Of a stretch of 64,000 nucleotides of DNA, positions 55,708 to 62,994 are shown piece after piece. Under the pieces are notes generated by a model that saw nothing but the letters and a program-made list of their open reading frames with translations, was not told the origin of the DNA and ran no database searches. Origin of the DNA: Mesorhizobium sp. B2-3-12 (GTDB lineage: Bacteria; Pseudomonadota; Alphaproteobacteria; Rhizobiales; Rhizobiaceae); assembly GCF_006442205.1 (NCBI RefSeq), contig NZ_VFVR01000010.1:1-64000 (forward strand), in the 5' to 3' direction. Position 1 is the stretch's first letter. Every line of letters starts with the position of its first letter. The position numbers were made by a program, and so were the translations under genes.

Positions 55708-56648
55708 CGGGCAACGCCGCGCAGGCTGATGGCGTTGCGCAAGGCGCGCATCGTCAGGGGGTCGCGTCTGACATCGCTGCGGCCGAAATGGCGTTCCAGG
55801 AAATGCTGCCCGACCGACATGATGCTGACCACGGCGAGGTACCAGAAGGCGACCACGATCAGCAGCGGGATGGTCTCGAAGGTTCGCGCGTAGATGCTTT
55901 GCGCCGTGTAGAACAGGTCATCGACGGCGATGAACGTCACCAGCGAGGTCATCTTCAGGAGGTTGATCGCCTCGTTGCCGGTCGGCGGCAGCACGAAGCG
56001 CATGGCCTGCGGCAAGGTGATGCGTTTCAGGATCATGCGGTAGGGCATGCCGAGCGCGCTTGCCGCTTCCGACTGGCCTGACGGCACCGACTTGATGCCG
56101 GCGCGGATGATCTCGGCCATGTAGCCGGCCTCGCACAGGGACAGCGCGACGACGGCGGAAAAGAACGGCGTCATGAAATCATTGGTGCGCACCGAAAACA
56201 GCGTGCCTATGAACGGCAAAGTCAGCGAGATTTCGCGCACCAGCAGCGACAGGTTAAACCAGAAAATCAGTTGGATCAGCGCCGGCACACCACGGAAGAA
56301 CCAGACATAGACGCCGGAAAAGGCGCGCAGCACCGGGCTTGGCGATACCCGCATGATGGCGATGACGGTGCCGACCACGATGCCCAGCACCATGATGACG
56401 ACGGTGAGCAGCAGCGTGTTGCCCAGGCCGCGCATGATCGAGGGGTGGAAAAGATAGCCGGCGGCCGTGCCCCAGGCGAAAGCAGGGTTGCTGGCGAAGG
56501 CGCGGATGATCAGTAATGCCAGCAGCAGCGCGAGCGCGGTGCCGATCCAGATGCCATAGCGGCGCTGCGGCACAACGGTCAGGCGCGATACGGCGGCGGC
56601 AGCGCCCGGCTCGATGCCGATCTCGGTCGGGTGGGCCACGCCCATCAA
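55704..56648 (-). CDS. Polar amino-acid ABC transporter permease (HisM/GlnP type)
   Basis: A 314-residue permease with the His/Glu/Gln/Arg/opine-family features GLGNTLLLTVVIMVLGIVVG, YVWFFRGVPALIQLIFW and the EAA loop EIIRAGIKSVPSGQSEAASA. The first ~30 residues precede the first helix (GIWIGTALALLLALLIIRAF). It may start at 56648 or at the next ATG. It is the sole permease, so a homodimer is likely. Confidence 0.92.
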   Translation of the reverse strand: MMGVAHPTEIGIEPGAAAAVSRLTVVPQRRYGIWIGTALALLLALLIIRAFASNPAFAWGTAAGYLFHPSIMRGLGNTLLLTVVIMVLGIVVGTVIAIMRVSPSPVLRAFSGVYVWFFRGVPALIQLIFWFNLSLLVREISLTLPFIGTLFSVRTNDFMTPFFSAVVALSLCEAGYMAEIIRAGIKSVPSGQSEAASALGMPYRMILKRITLPQAMRFVLPPTGNEAINLLKMTSLVTFIAVDDLFYTAQSIYARTFETIPLLIVVAFWYLAVVSIMSVGQHFLERHFGRSDVRRDPLTMRALRNAISLRGVAR

Positions 56649-56702
56649 CGGTCTCCTGATTTCTGGCCGGCGCCTGGCCCGTGGTCAGGCGCCGGGTCAT
56701 CC

Positions 56703-57560
56703 TTATTCGGCTCGAAGCGCGTCCATGGAGCCGACGAAGTAAGGTTCCTTGATCGCGTAAGCGCCCATGCCATACTTCTCCAGGATAGTCTTGTACGTGC
56801 CGTTCTTGAACAGCTCGGCAAGGGCCGCCACCATCATGTCGGCGGTTTCCTTGTCGTCCTTGGCGATCGCCATGCCGAGCGGCGCCACCTCATAAAGCGT
56901 CGGCAGCACCACCAACTGGCCCTTGCTGGTCACCTCGAAATAGCTGGATGCCGTGGCATCGTCCATACGCGCGTCGACGCGGTCCGAAAGCACGGCCTGG
57001 ACGATATCGGTCGAAGAGTTGAAGACGGACTTCTCGATGGGCTTCTGGCCCTTGTCGGTGCACTCCTTGGTGAGCTTGTCGACGAGGAAATCCGAGGCGC
57101 TGCCGGCCGAGACACCGATGCGCTTGCCGCAAAGCGGCGTGTCGCCGCCGAAGCTCGCCTTCTTGTCGGGTGACGTCGAGACGGCCAGGCCCGCCTTCAG
57201 GAACATGACGAAATCGACCTGCTTCAGGCGCTCCGGCGTGGCCGAGAAGGTCTCCCAGGCGATCTTGAAGCGGCCGGCCGCGAGGCCCGGGATCATCGAC
57301 GGAAACGGCGTGCGCTGGATATCGAGCTTGGCGTCGACGAGCTTGGCCACTTCGCCGGCGAGTTCGACGATGATGCCGGTCTGCTTGCCGTCGGCGTCGA
57401 GATATTCGAACGGCGCGAAGTCCAGCGTGTTGGCGACGGCGAGCGTTCCGCTCTGCTTCACCTCAGCCGATTTCGGCACATCGGCGGCTTTGGAAACCCC
57501 GGCCCAGACGGTGGCGGAAAGCGCCAGCGCGAGGCCGGTCATTTGCAGATATCTGTTCAT
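56703..57560 (-). CDS. Polar amino-acid ABC transporter substrate-binding protein
   Basis: A 285-residue periplasmic binding protein (SBP_bac_3 type) with signal peptide MNRYLQMTGLALALSATVWA and cleavage near SKAAD, then LDFAPFEYLDADGKQTGI and GIDVxL-equivalent IIVELAGEVAKLVDA, and a C-terminal KNGTYKTILEKYGMGA. ATG 57560 is chosen. It is preceded by the dioxygenase gene with a hairpin between them. The ligand may be a modified amino acid or base-derived compound handled by that oxygenase. Confidence 0.9.
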   Translation of the reverse strand: MNRYLQMTGLALALSATVWAGVSKAADVPKSAEVKQSGTLAVANTLDFAPFEYLDADGKQTGIIVELAGEVAKLVDAKLDIQRTPFPSMIPGLAAGRFKIAWETFSATPERLKQVDFVMFLKAGLAVSTSPDKKASFGGDTPLCGKRIGVSAGSASDFLVDKLTKECTDKGQKPIEKSVFNSSTDIVQAVLSDRVDARMDDATASSYFEVTSKGQLVVLPTLYEVAPLGMAIAKDDKETADMMVAALAELFKNGTYKTILEKYGMGAYAIKEPYFVGSMDALRAE

Positions 57561-57603
57561 TGCTGTTCCCCTTTCTTGTCCTTGATTGCAGTCTTGCCGC
57601 AAA

Positions 57604-57628
57604 GCCCGGGCCGGTGCCCGGCCTGGGC
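57604..57628. promoter_or_regulatory. Intercistronic hairpin between the dioxygenase and binding-protein genes
   Basis: GCCCGGGCCGG and CCGGCCTGGGC pair with one wobble around TGC. On the minus transcript it follows the dioxygenase stop. It could stabilise the upstream mRNA or attenuate read-through into the binding protein. Confidence 0.55.
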
Positions 57629-57638
57629 TCGGCATGCC

Positions 57639-58652
57639 TTACGAGGCGGCTGCCTCGGCCGCCTTCTTCTTGCGGTAGTGATAATTCTTGTCGATGCGCT
57701 CCATCAGATAATCACCATAGAGCACCGGCTCGTATTTCGGCTGTGTGCCGGCCGGCACGCAGACCGGAAGCGCGGCGATCGTCTCGTCCATCGACGGATC
57801 GAAGAAGAAGGGCTGCGAATAGCGCTCGCGTCCGGAGCGGTTGATGACGCGATGCGGCGTCGAGACAAACTGGTCGTTCGACCAGCGCGCCAGGATGTCG
57901 CCGACATTCATGACGAAGGAATCCGGGACCGGAGGTGCTGGAACCCAGTCGCCGGCCTTGTTCTTGACCTCGAGGCCGCCGACATTGTCCTGCGCCAGCA
58001 GCGTGATGAAACCATAATCGGTATGCGGCGCCGAACCGAAAAGCCCCTCTTCCTGGGGCTGCGTCGGATAGTGCAGCAGCCGCAGGAAGGTCGTCGGCTG
58101 CTCGAAATAGCGGTCGAGGCTGCCGGAGGGCAGCCCGAGCGAGAGCGCGATGGCGCGCACCATCTTGCGGGCGAGCGTGCTCATTTCCTGGACGTAGCGC
58201 TCGATCGTTTCCCGGAACCCGGCAAGAGCCGCCTCGTCAGGCCACTGGTTCGGGCCTTGCAACGGCTTGTCGGCCAAGGCCCGCGGATCATCGGCGCCGA
58301 CCTCGTGCATGAAGAAGATCGATTCGCTCTGGTTCGGCTTGCTGACGGTCGCCACCGACGAGGTCACGATGGTCGAGCCGGCGAAGGGCAGGAAGCCGCG
58401 AAAATTCTTGTCGATCTTCAGCTTCGCCTTCTCCTCCTCGGGCAAGGCAAAGAAGCGCTTGGAAGCTTCGCGGACCGCTTCGACGTCGGCGCGCCGAATG
58501 GCGTGGCCGGTGACATAGAGGAAGCCGATCGTCTCGAGATAGCGGCGCAAGGTCGCTGCCGTTGCCCGGATCCCGGCTTCGTCGTCGCCATAGAGCGCCG
58601 AGACGTCGAGGATCGGAATTTCGGAAAAATCGCCGCGCTCTTGTGCATCCAT
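57639..58652 (-). CDS. 2-oxoglutarate/Fe(II)-dependent dioxygenase, isopenicillin-N-synthase-like family
   Basis: A 337-residue cytosolic oxygenase with iron ligands H210 and D212 (SAPHTDYGF), H267 (STPHRVIN) and the 2-oxoglutarate-binding R277 (RERYSQP). The DIOX_N domain (IPILDVSALYGDDEAGIRAT, IGFLYVTGH) precedes it. It hydroxylates or desaturates a small molecule, possibly an amino acid or nucleoside-like compound. ATG 58652 has AGGGTG upstream. It leads into the amino-acid importer genes and is divergent from a nucleoside hydrolase, with a perfect palindrome between. Confidence 0.9.
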   Translation of the reverse strand: MDAQERGDFSEIPILDVSALYGDDEAGIRATAATLRRYLETIGFLYVTGHAIRRADVEAVREASKRFFALPEEEKAKLKIDKNFRGFLPFAGSTIVTSSVATVSKPNQSESIFFMHEVGADDPRALADKPLQGPNQWPDEAALAGFRETIERYVQEMSTLARKMVRAIALSLGLPSGSLDRYFEQPTTFLRLLHYPTQPQEEGLFGSAPHTDYGFITLLAQDNVGGLEVKNKAGDWVPAPPVPDSFVMNVGDILARWSNDQFVSTPHRVINRSGRERYSQPFFFDPSMDETIAALPVCVPAGTQPKYEPVLYGDYLMERIDKNYHYRKKKAAEAAAS

Positions 58653-58679
58653 TTTCGAACACCCTGTCTTGAACATAAG

Positions 58680-58693
58680 ATACAGTACTGTAT
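58680..58693. promoter_or_regulatory. Perfect 14-bp palindrome in the divergent promoter
   Basis: ATACAGTACTGTAT lies 28 bases upstream of the dioxygenase start and 63 bases from the nucleoside hydrolase start. It is a likely operator for the TetR regulator encoded at 59903, or for another dimeric repressor. Confidence 0.65.
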
Positions 58694-58755
58694 TTCTACA
58701 CATCCGAACGGCCTCATCAATAGGCTTTCGATCGCAAAAACAAGGACGCGGCATC

Positions 58756-59700
58756 ATGGCACCACGCAAGATCATCATCGACACCGATCCGGGCCAGGAC
58801 GACGCCTTCGCCATCCTCTTCGCATTGGGATCGCCAGATGAGCTCGACGTGGTCGGCATCACCACGGTCGGGGGCAACGTGCCGCTTGCACTGACGTCGA
58901 AGAACGCCCTCAAGGTCGTGGAGCTTGCCGGGCGGCCCGATGTGCCTGTTCATGCTGGATGTCCGGCGCCGATGGTGCGCAAGCTGATCACCGCCGAATA
59001 TGTCCATGGCGAAACCGGCCTCGACGGCGCCGACCTGCCCGAGCCGGTGACGCCGCTGCAAAGCGAACACGCGGTCAACTACATGGTGCGCACCATCATG
59101 GATGCGCCGGAAGGCGAATTGACCGTCTGCACGCTCGGGCCGATGACCAACCTGGCCATGGCCATGACCATGGAGCCGAGGATCGTATCTCGGCTGCGCG
59201 AAGTGGTGCTGATGGGCGGCGGCTTCTTCCAGGGCGGCAACGCCACGCCAGCCGCCGAGTTCAACATCTTCGTCGACCCGCATGCCGCGCACAAGGTGTT
59301 CGACAGCGGCGTGCCGGTGACCATGGCGGGCATCGACTGCACCTACACCGCGCTGATGACGCCCGAATGGCTGGACCGCTTGCGCGCCACCGGCAGCCGC
59401 GCCGCGATCGAGGCCGCGAACCTGGCGGACTTCTACCGCCAGTACGGCACCCACAAATTCGAGACGCCGGCACGCCCGATCCACGATGCCTGCGTCACCG
59501 GCTATCTCCTGGCGCCGCAAATCTATGAACAGCGCCAGTGCGCGGTGACGATCGACATCGTCTCGCCAGAGACGATCGGCATGACGGTCGTCGACTGGTG
59601 GCATGTGACCGGACGCCGCAAGAACTGCAACGTCCTGCGGCGCATCGATCCGGCGCCGTTCTTCAAACTCATGCTAGAGCGGATCAGCGCATTGCCCTGA
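58756..59700 (+). CDS. Inosine/uridine-preferring nucleoside hydrolase family protein
   Basis: A 314-residue enzyme with the calcium-binding N-terminal signature IIDTDPGQDDAF (D9, D11, D15, D16), TLGPMTNLAMAMTMEP and MGGGFFQGGNATPAAEFNIF, and the C-terminal site HDACVTGYLLAP. It cleaves N-glycosidic bonds of ribonucleosides. ATG 58756 has AAGGACG upstream. It is divergent from the dioxygenase and upstream of a TetR gene, a nucleoside- or N-glycoside-salvage context. Confidence 0.92.
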   Translation: MAPRKIIIDTDPGQDDAFAILFALGSPDELDVVGITTVGGNVPLALTSKNALKVVELAGRPDVPVHAGCPAPMVRKLITAEYVHGETGLDGADLPEPVTPLQSEHAVNYMVRTIMDAPEGELTVCTLGPMTNLAMAMTMEPRIVSRLREVVLMGGGFFQGGNATPAAEFNIFVDPHAAHKVFDSGVPVTMAGIDCTYTALMTPEWLDRLRATGSRAAIEAANLADFYRQYGTHKFETPARPIHDACVTGYLLAPQIYEQRQCAVTIDIVSPETIGMTVVDWWHVTGRRKNCNVLRRIDPAPFFKLMLERISALP

Positions 59701-59710
59701 GCTTGGCGCG

Positions 59711-59736
59711 GCCCGGCGCTCATAGAAACGCCGGGC
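59711..59736 (+). terminator. Hairpin after the nucleoside hydrolase
   Basis: GCCCGGCG and CGCCGGGC pair perfectly across a ten-base loop, 11 bases after the stop; a T-rich stretch (CTCCTTGTTTTT) follows about ten bases later. Confidence 0.65.
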
Positions 59737-59738
59737 CA

Positions 59739-59806
59739 CTCTATCTCCTTGTTTTTACGCAATTCCCGACGAAAACCGTTACACACTCTTGCTGGAATTG
59801 CTCTAA
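59739..59806. repeat. Dispersed palindromic intergenic repeat, copy 3 (shortened)
   Basis: This copy has TTTTTACGCAATTCCCGACG and ACCGTTACACACTCTTGCTG, then GGAATTGCTCTAA. GCAATTCC and GGAATTGC pair perfectly here. It lacks the left GGTTCAGCGTTTGA part of copies 1 and 2. Confidence 0.8.
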
Positions 59807-59902
59807 CGTTCCGCGATAATGGAGAGTTGATGAGTCGCCAAGCGCATGGGAGCCGGCAAACGGATTGCAGGCGTTGGGCAAGGCGATGAAGGTCTTGATC
59901 AC

Positions 59903-60574
59903 ATGAAAGCCGATAGCGCGCCGGCCAAAGGCAAGAGACCGTCCAAGCCTGCCGCGCCCGCGAAGGCGGCGCGGCAGACGCTGAGCCGCGAGGCCTGGAT
60001 CGCGGCGGCGCGCAAGGTGCTGGAGAAGCACGGCATCGGCGAGGTGAAGATCGACCGCCTCGCCAAGCAGTTCAAGGTGACGCGCGGCAGCTTTTATTTC
60101 CACTTCACCAGCCTGGCCGATCTTCGCGACGGCCTGCTGCAGGAATGGCGGGACATCAATTGCCAGCCCTTCTGGGCGATGCGCGAGATGCACGACGTGG
60201 ACGGCCTGCAGTTCTTCACCGACATCGTGCATGTCTGGGTCGACGAGGCACCGTTCAGCCCGCTGCTCGACCTCGCCGTGCGCGATTGGTCGCGAACGTC
60301 GAAAAAGCTGGCGCGGGAGGTCAAGGATATCGACGATTTGCGTGTCGAACTCCTGATGCGCTCCTTCCGCGCCATGGGCTATCCCCCGGACGAGAGCCTG
60401 GTCAGGGCCCGCATCACCTATTTCCACCAGATCGGCCAATATGCGCTGTCCTTCAAGGAGGACCCGGCGGTGCGCCGCAGCTACCAGCCGCTGTTCGGCG
60501 AAGTGCTGCTCGGGCCGCTGGTGCAGGAGCGGGGTTCAGCACCACGGCCGTCGGAGATTAAGGGCGGGCGATAG
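59903..60574 (+). CDS. TetR-family transcriptional regulator
   Basis: A 223-residue regulator with an N-terminal basic Lys/Pro/Ala-rich tail and a TetR HTH (AARKVLEKHGIGEVKIDRLA, KQFKVTRGSFYFHFTSLADL), followed by a helical ligand domain. ATG 59903 is chosen; an ATG at 59846 has no ribosome site. It follows the nucleoside hydrolase and a dispersed repeat. Probably it regulates the divergent dioxygenase/hydrolase promoter, through the 58680 palindrome. Confidence 0.88.
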   Translation: MKADSAPAKGKRPSKPAAPAKAARQTLSREAWIAAARKVLEKHGIGEVKIDRLAKQFKVTRGSFYFHFTSLADLRDGLLQEWRDINCQPFWAMREMHDVDGLQFFTDIVHVWVDEAPFSPLLDLAVRDWSRTSKKLAREVKDIDDLRVELLMRSFRAMGYPPDESLVRARITYFHQIGQYALSFKEDPAVRRSYQPLFGEVLLGPLVQERGSAPRPSEIKGGR

Positions 60575-60591
60575 GAGACCACGAACGCGCC

Positions 60592-61233
60592 TCAACCCGT
60601 TAGGGGTATCGCGATACCGGCATGGTGGCTTCCCAACTGCCAGAAGGGCAGCCGGAACCGCTCACGCTCCGCTTCCACGACATGAAAACCCGCCGCATCG
60701 ATCAGGTGCAATGGATCGCGGTTGAGATGGCAGCCGCCGGCAAGCCGGCTCCATATCCGGTTCAGACGTTCCTGCCACCGGCGGCAACGCGGCCCCTCGG
60801 CCTGGCCGTGCTCGATGAAGATCAACCGGCCGGTGGGCTTCAGCACGCGCCGGATCTCGGTCAGCGCCGCCTCGGGGTCCGGAATGGTGCAGAAGGCATA
60901 GGTGACGACCACCGTGTCGGCGACGCTGTCGGCCAAGGGCAGGTTTTCACCGCTGGCCCGGATGCAGTCGACATTGAATGGCAAAGAACGGCTCTTCGGT
61001 TCGGCCAGGCCGAGCATCGTGCCGTCGGGATCGACGCCGACGAGCCGCTTCACCCTGCCGGCGTCGTAATAGGGAAGGTTCAGGCCGGACCCGAAGCCGA
61101 CTTCGACGACAACGCCCCCTGCCCGTGGAATCAGGCGCCTGCGCATGTCAGCGAAGGCGCTGGCCGAACAGCCGGCGTGGACCAGGTAGGGAGCAATGCA
61201 GCGCGCGTACCAGGAGAGACAGGATTGGCACAT
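60592..61233 (-). CDS. Class I SAM-dependent methyltransferase (UbiE/Methyltransf_11-like)
   Basis: A 213-residue cytosolic methyltransferase with SAM motif VVEVGFGSGLNLPYY, acidic loop VGVDPDGTMLGLA, motif near GENLPLADSVADTVVVTYAF and FIEHGQAEGP. The N-terminal MCQSCLSWYARCIAPYLVHA carries three cysteines, as in phosphatidylethanolamine-like or small-molecule methyltransferases. Its substrate is unknown. It is divergent from the BTAD-hydrolase gene, leaving about 120 bp for both promoters. Confidence 0.87.
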   Translation of the reverse strand: MCQSCLSWYARCIAPYLVHAGCSASAFADMRRRLIPRAGGVVVEVGFGSGLNLPYYDAGRVKRLVGVDPDGTMLGLAEPKSRSLPFNVDCIRASGENLPLADSVADTVVVTYAFCTIPDPEAALTEIRRVLKPTGRLIFIEHGQAEGPRCRRWQERLNRIWSRLAGGCHLNRDPLHLIDAAGFHVVEAERERFRLPFWQLGSHHAGIAIPLTG

Positions 61234-61355
61234 GTCTCAGCCTCCTTGCCCTGCGTCGGCAGCACCGAAAGGGGCGCCACCGCCGGCAAGGGGCCCTGAT
61301 GTGCAATAGTGGGTGAAAGTATTGACCAGTGACATTTCTCGCTCCAAGGAGTCTC

Positions 61356-62987
61356 ATGATCGGGTCCGATCGGCCCGATGTCGTGGGGATGGATAGAAGG
61401 CCGGCGTCCCCTCAACGTCCCTGCATGGCCGTGTGCGGATCGATGGAACGACTGGAATTCCGATTTCTGGGTTTTCCGGAGTTCCGCTTGAACGGCCGGC
61501 GGGTGGATCTCGCCCTGCGCAAGGCGGCGGCGCTCCTCATCTATCTCGTCGAGGCCAGCGGACCGGTGGCGCGCGAGGTCGTCGCCACGCTTTTGTGGCC
61601 AGAAGCCGATGAGCAGGCCGCACGCGCGCGACTGCGGCGTACGCTCTATAAAATCCGCATCGCCTTCGGCAGCGAGATCATCGCCGTCACGGGCGCCTCG
61701 CTGAGCCTGCACCCGGCGCTGTCCGCGGAGATCGACACCAGGGTTTTCGAGCAGGCCTGCAATTGCGGCGCTCTCGACGAGGCAGCCGGGATCTACATGG
61801 ACGACTATCTCGTCGGCTTCTCGCTGCCGGACTGTCCGGAATTCGAGGAGTGGGTCTTCTTCCGGCGAGAGACCTTGCGCGGCCGGCTGGTGCAGGCGCT
61901 GGAGCGGCTCGTCGAAGCCAAGATCGGCGGCGGCGAGCCGCGTGGCGCGGTCGTTCATGCGACACGGCTGGCGGCACTCGACCCCTTGAGCGAAAGCGCG
62001 CACCGCCATCTGATCCGCGCTCACCTGGCGGCCGGGGACAGAGCGGCGGCCGAGCGCCAGATCGAGACGTGCATCCGGCTCTTGCGGGACGAACTCGGCG
62101 TCGCGCCGGACCCCGCCACGCTAGCCATGCTGCGCGAGCCAACTCAGGACGCTACCTTGGACGTGCCCAGGACGCGCTACGTCGCGGTGGACGGCATTCA
62201 CATCGCGTACCAGATCGTCGGTAGCGGCCCGACGGACATCGTGCTTGTTCCCGGCTTCATTTCGCATGTCGAGCGTATCTGGGAAGACCCAGGCTGCCGC
62301 GCCTGGCTGACCGCGGTTTCGCGCCTGGGTCGCCTGATCCTCTTCGACCGGCGCGGCATGGGGCTTTCCGACCGCGTCGGCGCCCGACCCACGGTCGAGG
62401 CGACGGCGCAGGATATTCTGGCGGTCATGAACGCGGCCGGCAGCCGCCGGGCCTTGCTGGTCGGCGCGTCGGAGGGTGGGCCTGGCTGTATTCGCTTTGC
62501 CGTCGAGCATCCCGATCGCCTGACCGGCCTCGTCCTGTGGGGCTCGCTTGCCAAAGGCAGCCGCGCACCCGACTATCCCTTCGCCTTGACCGTCGCGCAG
62601 TATGATCTGTGGAAGCAACGCCTGCTCGCCGGCTGGGGCGGCCCGGCCGAAATCGAAACCTTCGCCCCGAGCCTCGCTGACGACCGCCAGGCGAGGACAT
62701 GGTGGGCCGGATTGCTCAGGGCGGCCTCCAGCCCGGGCGCGGTCGCGGGCCTGCTGGAGGCGCTACGGGATGCCGATATCCGTCACCTCCTGGCAAAAGT
62801 CTCCGCCCCGACGATGATCCTCCACCGCTCCGGCGACCGCGCCGTGCGCATCGAAGCCGGGCGGTTCCTCGCGTCCAGCATTCCCGGCGCCCGGTTCATC
62901 GAAGTCGACGGCGACGACCACTGGTTCTGGGCCGGCGACCAGCAGGCGCTGCTCGACAGCATCGGCGCAATGGCGCGACGCGGCTGA
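61356..62987 (+). CDS. BTAD-domain (SARP-like) regulator fused to an alpha/beta hydrolase
   Basis: A 543-residue fusion. Residues 32-108 resemble a SARP winged helix (ERLEFRFLGFPEFRLNG, ALRKAAALLIYLVEASGPVA, ARLRRTLYKIRIAFGS). Residues 120-255 form a bacterial transcriptional-activation (BTAD) helical repeat. Residues 275-540 are an alpha/beta hydrolase with nucleophile S372 (VGASEGGPG), an acid near SGDRAVR and a histidine in GDDHWFW. ATG 61356 is chosen because of AAGGAGTCTC in front; ATG 61443 is an alternative. The hydrolase part is similar to domains fused to adenylate cyclases and LuxR regulators. Probably it senses or turns over a small ester and controls transcription; this is inferred. 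Confidence 0.85.
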   Translation: MIGSDRPDVVGMDRRPASPQRPCMAVCGSMERLEFRFLGFPEFRLNGRRVDLALRKAAALLIYLVEASGPVAREVVATLLWPEADEQAARARLRRTLYKIRIAFGSEIIAVTGASLSLHPALSAEIDTRVFEQACNCGALDEAAGIYMDDYLVGFSLPDCPEFEEWVFFRRETLRGRLVQALERLVEAKIGGGEPRGAVVHATRLAALDPLSESAHRHLIRAHLAAGDRAAAERQIETCIRLLRDELGVAPDPATLAMLREPTQDATLDVPRTRYVAVDGIHIAYQIVGSGPTDIVLVPGFISHVERIWEDPGCRAWLTAVSRLGRLILFDRRGMGLSDRVGARPTVEATAQDILAVMNAAGSRRALLVGASEGGPGCIRFAVEHPDRLTGLVLWGSLAKGSRAPDYPFALTVAQYDLWKQRLLAGWGGPAEIETFAPSLADDRQARTWWAGLLRAASSPGAVAGLLEALRDADIRHLLAKVSAPTMILHRSGDRAVRIEAGRFLASSIPGARFIEVDGDDHWFWAGDQQALLDSIGAMARRG

Positions 62988-62994
62988 TCCCGCC

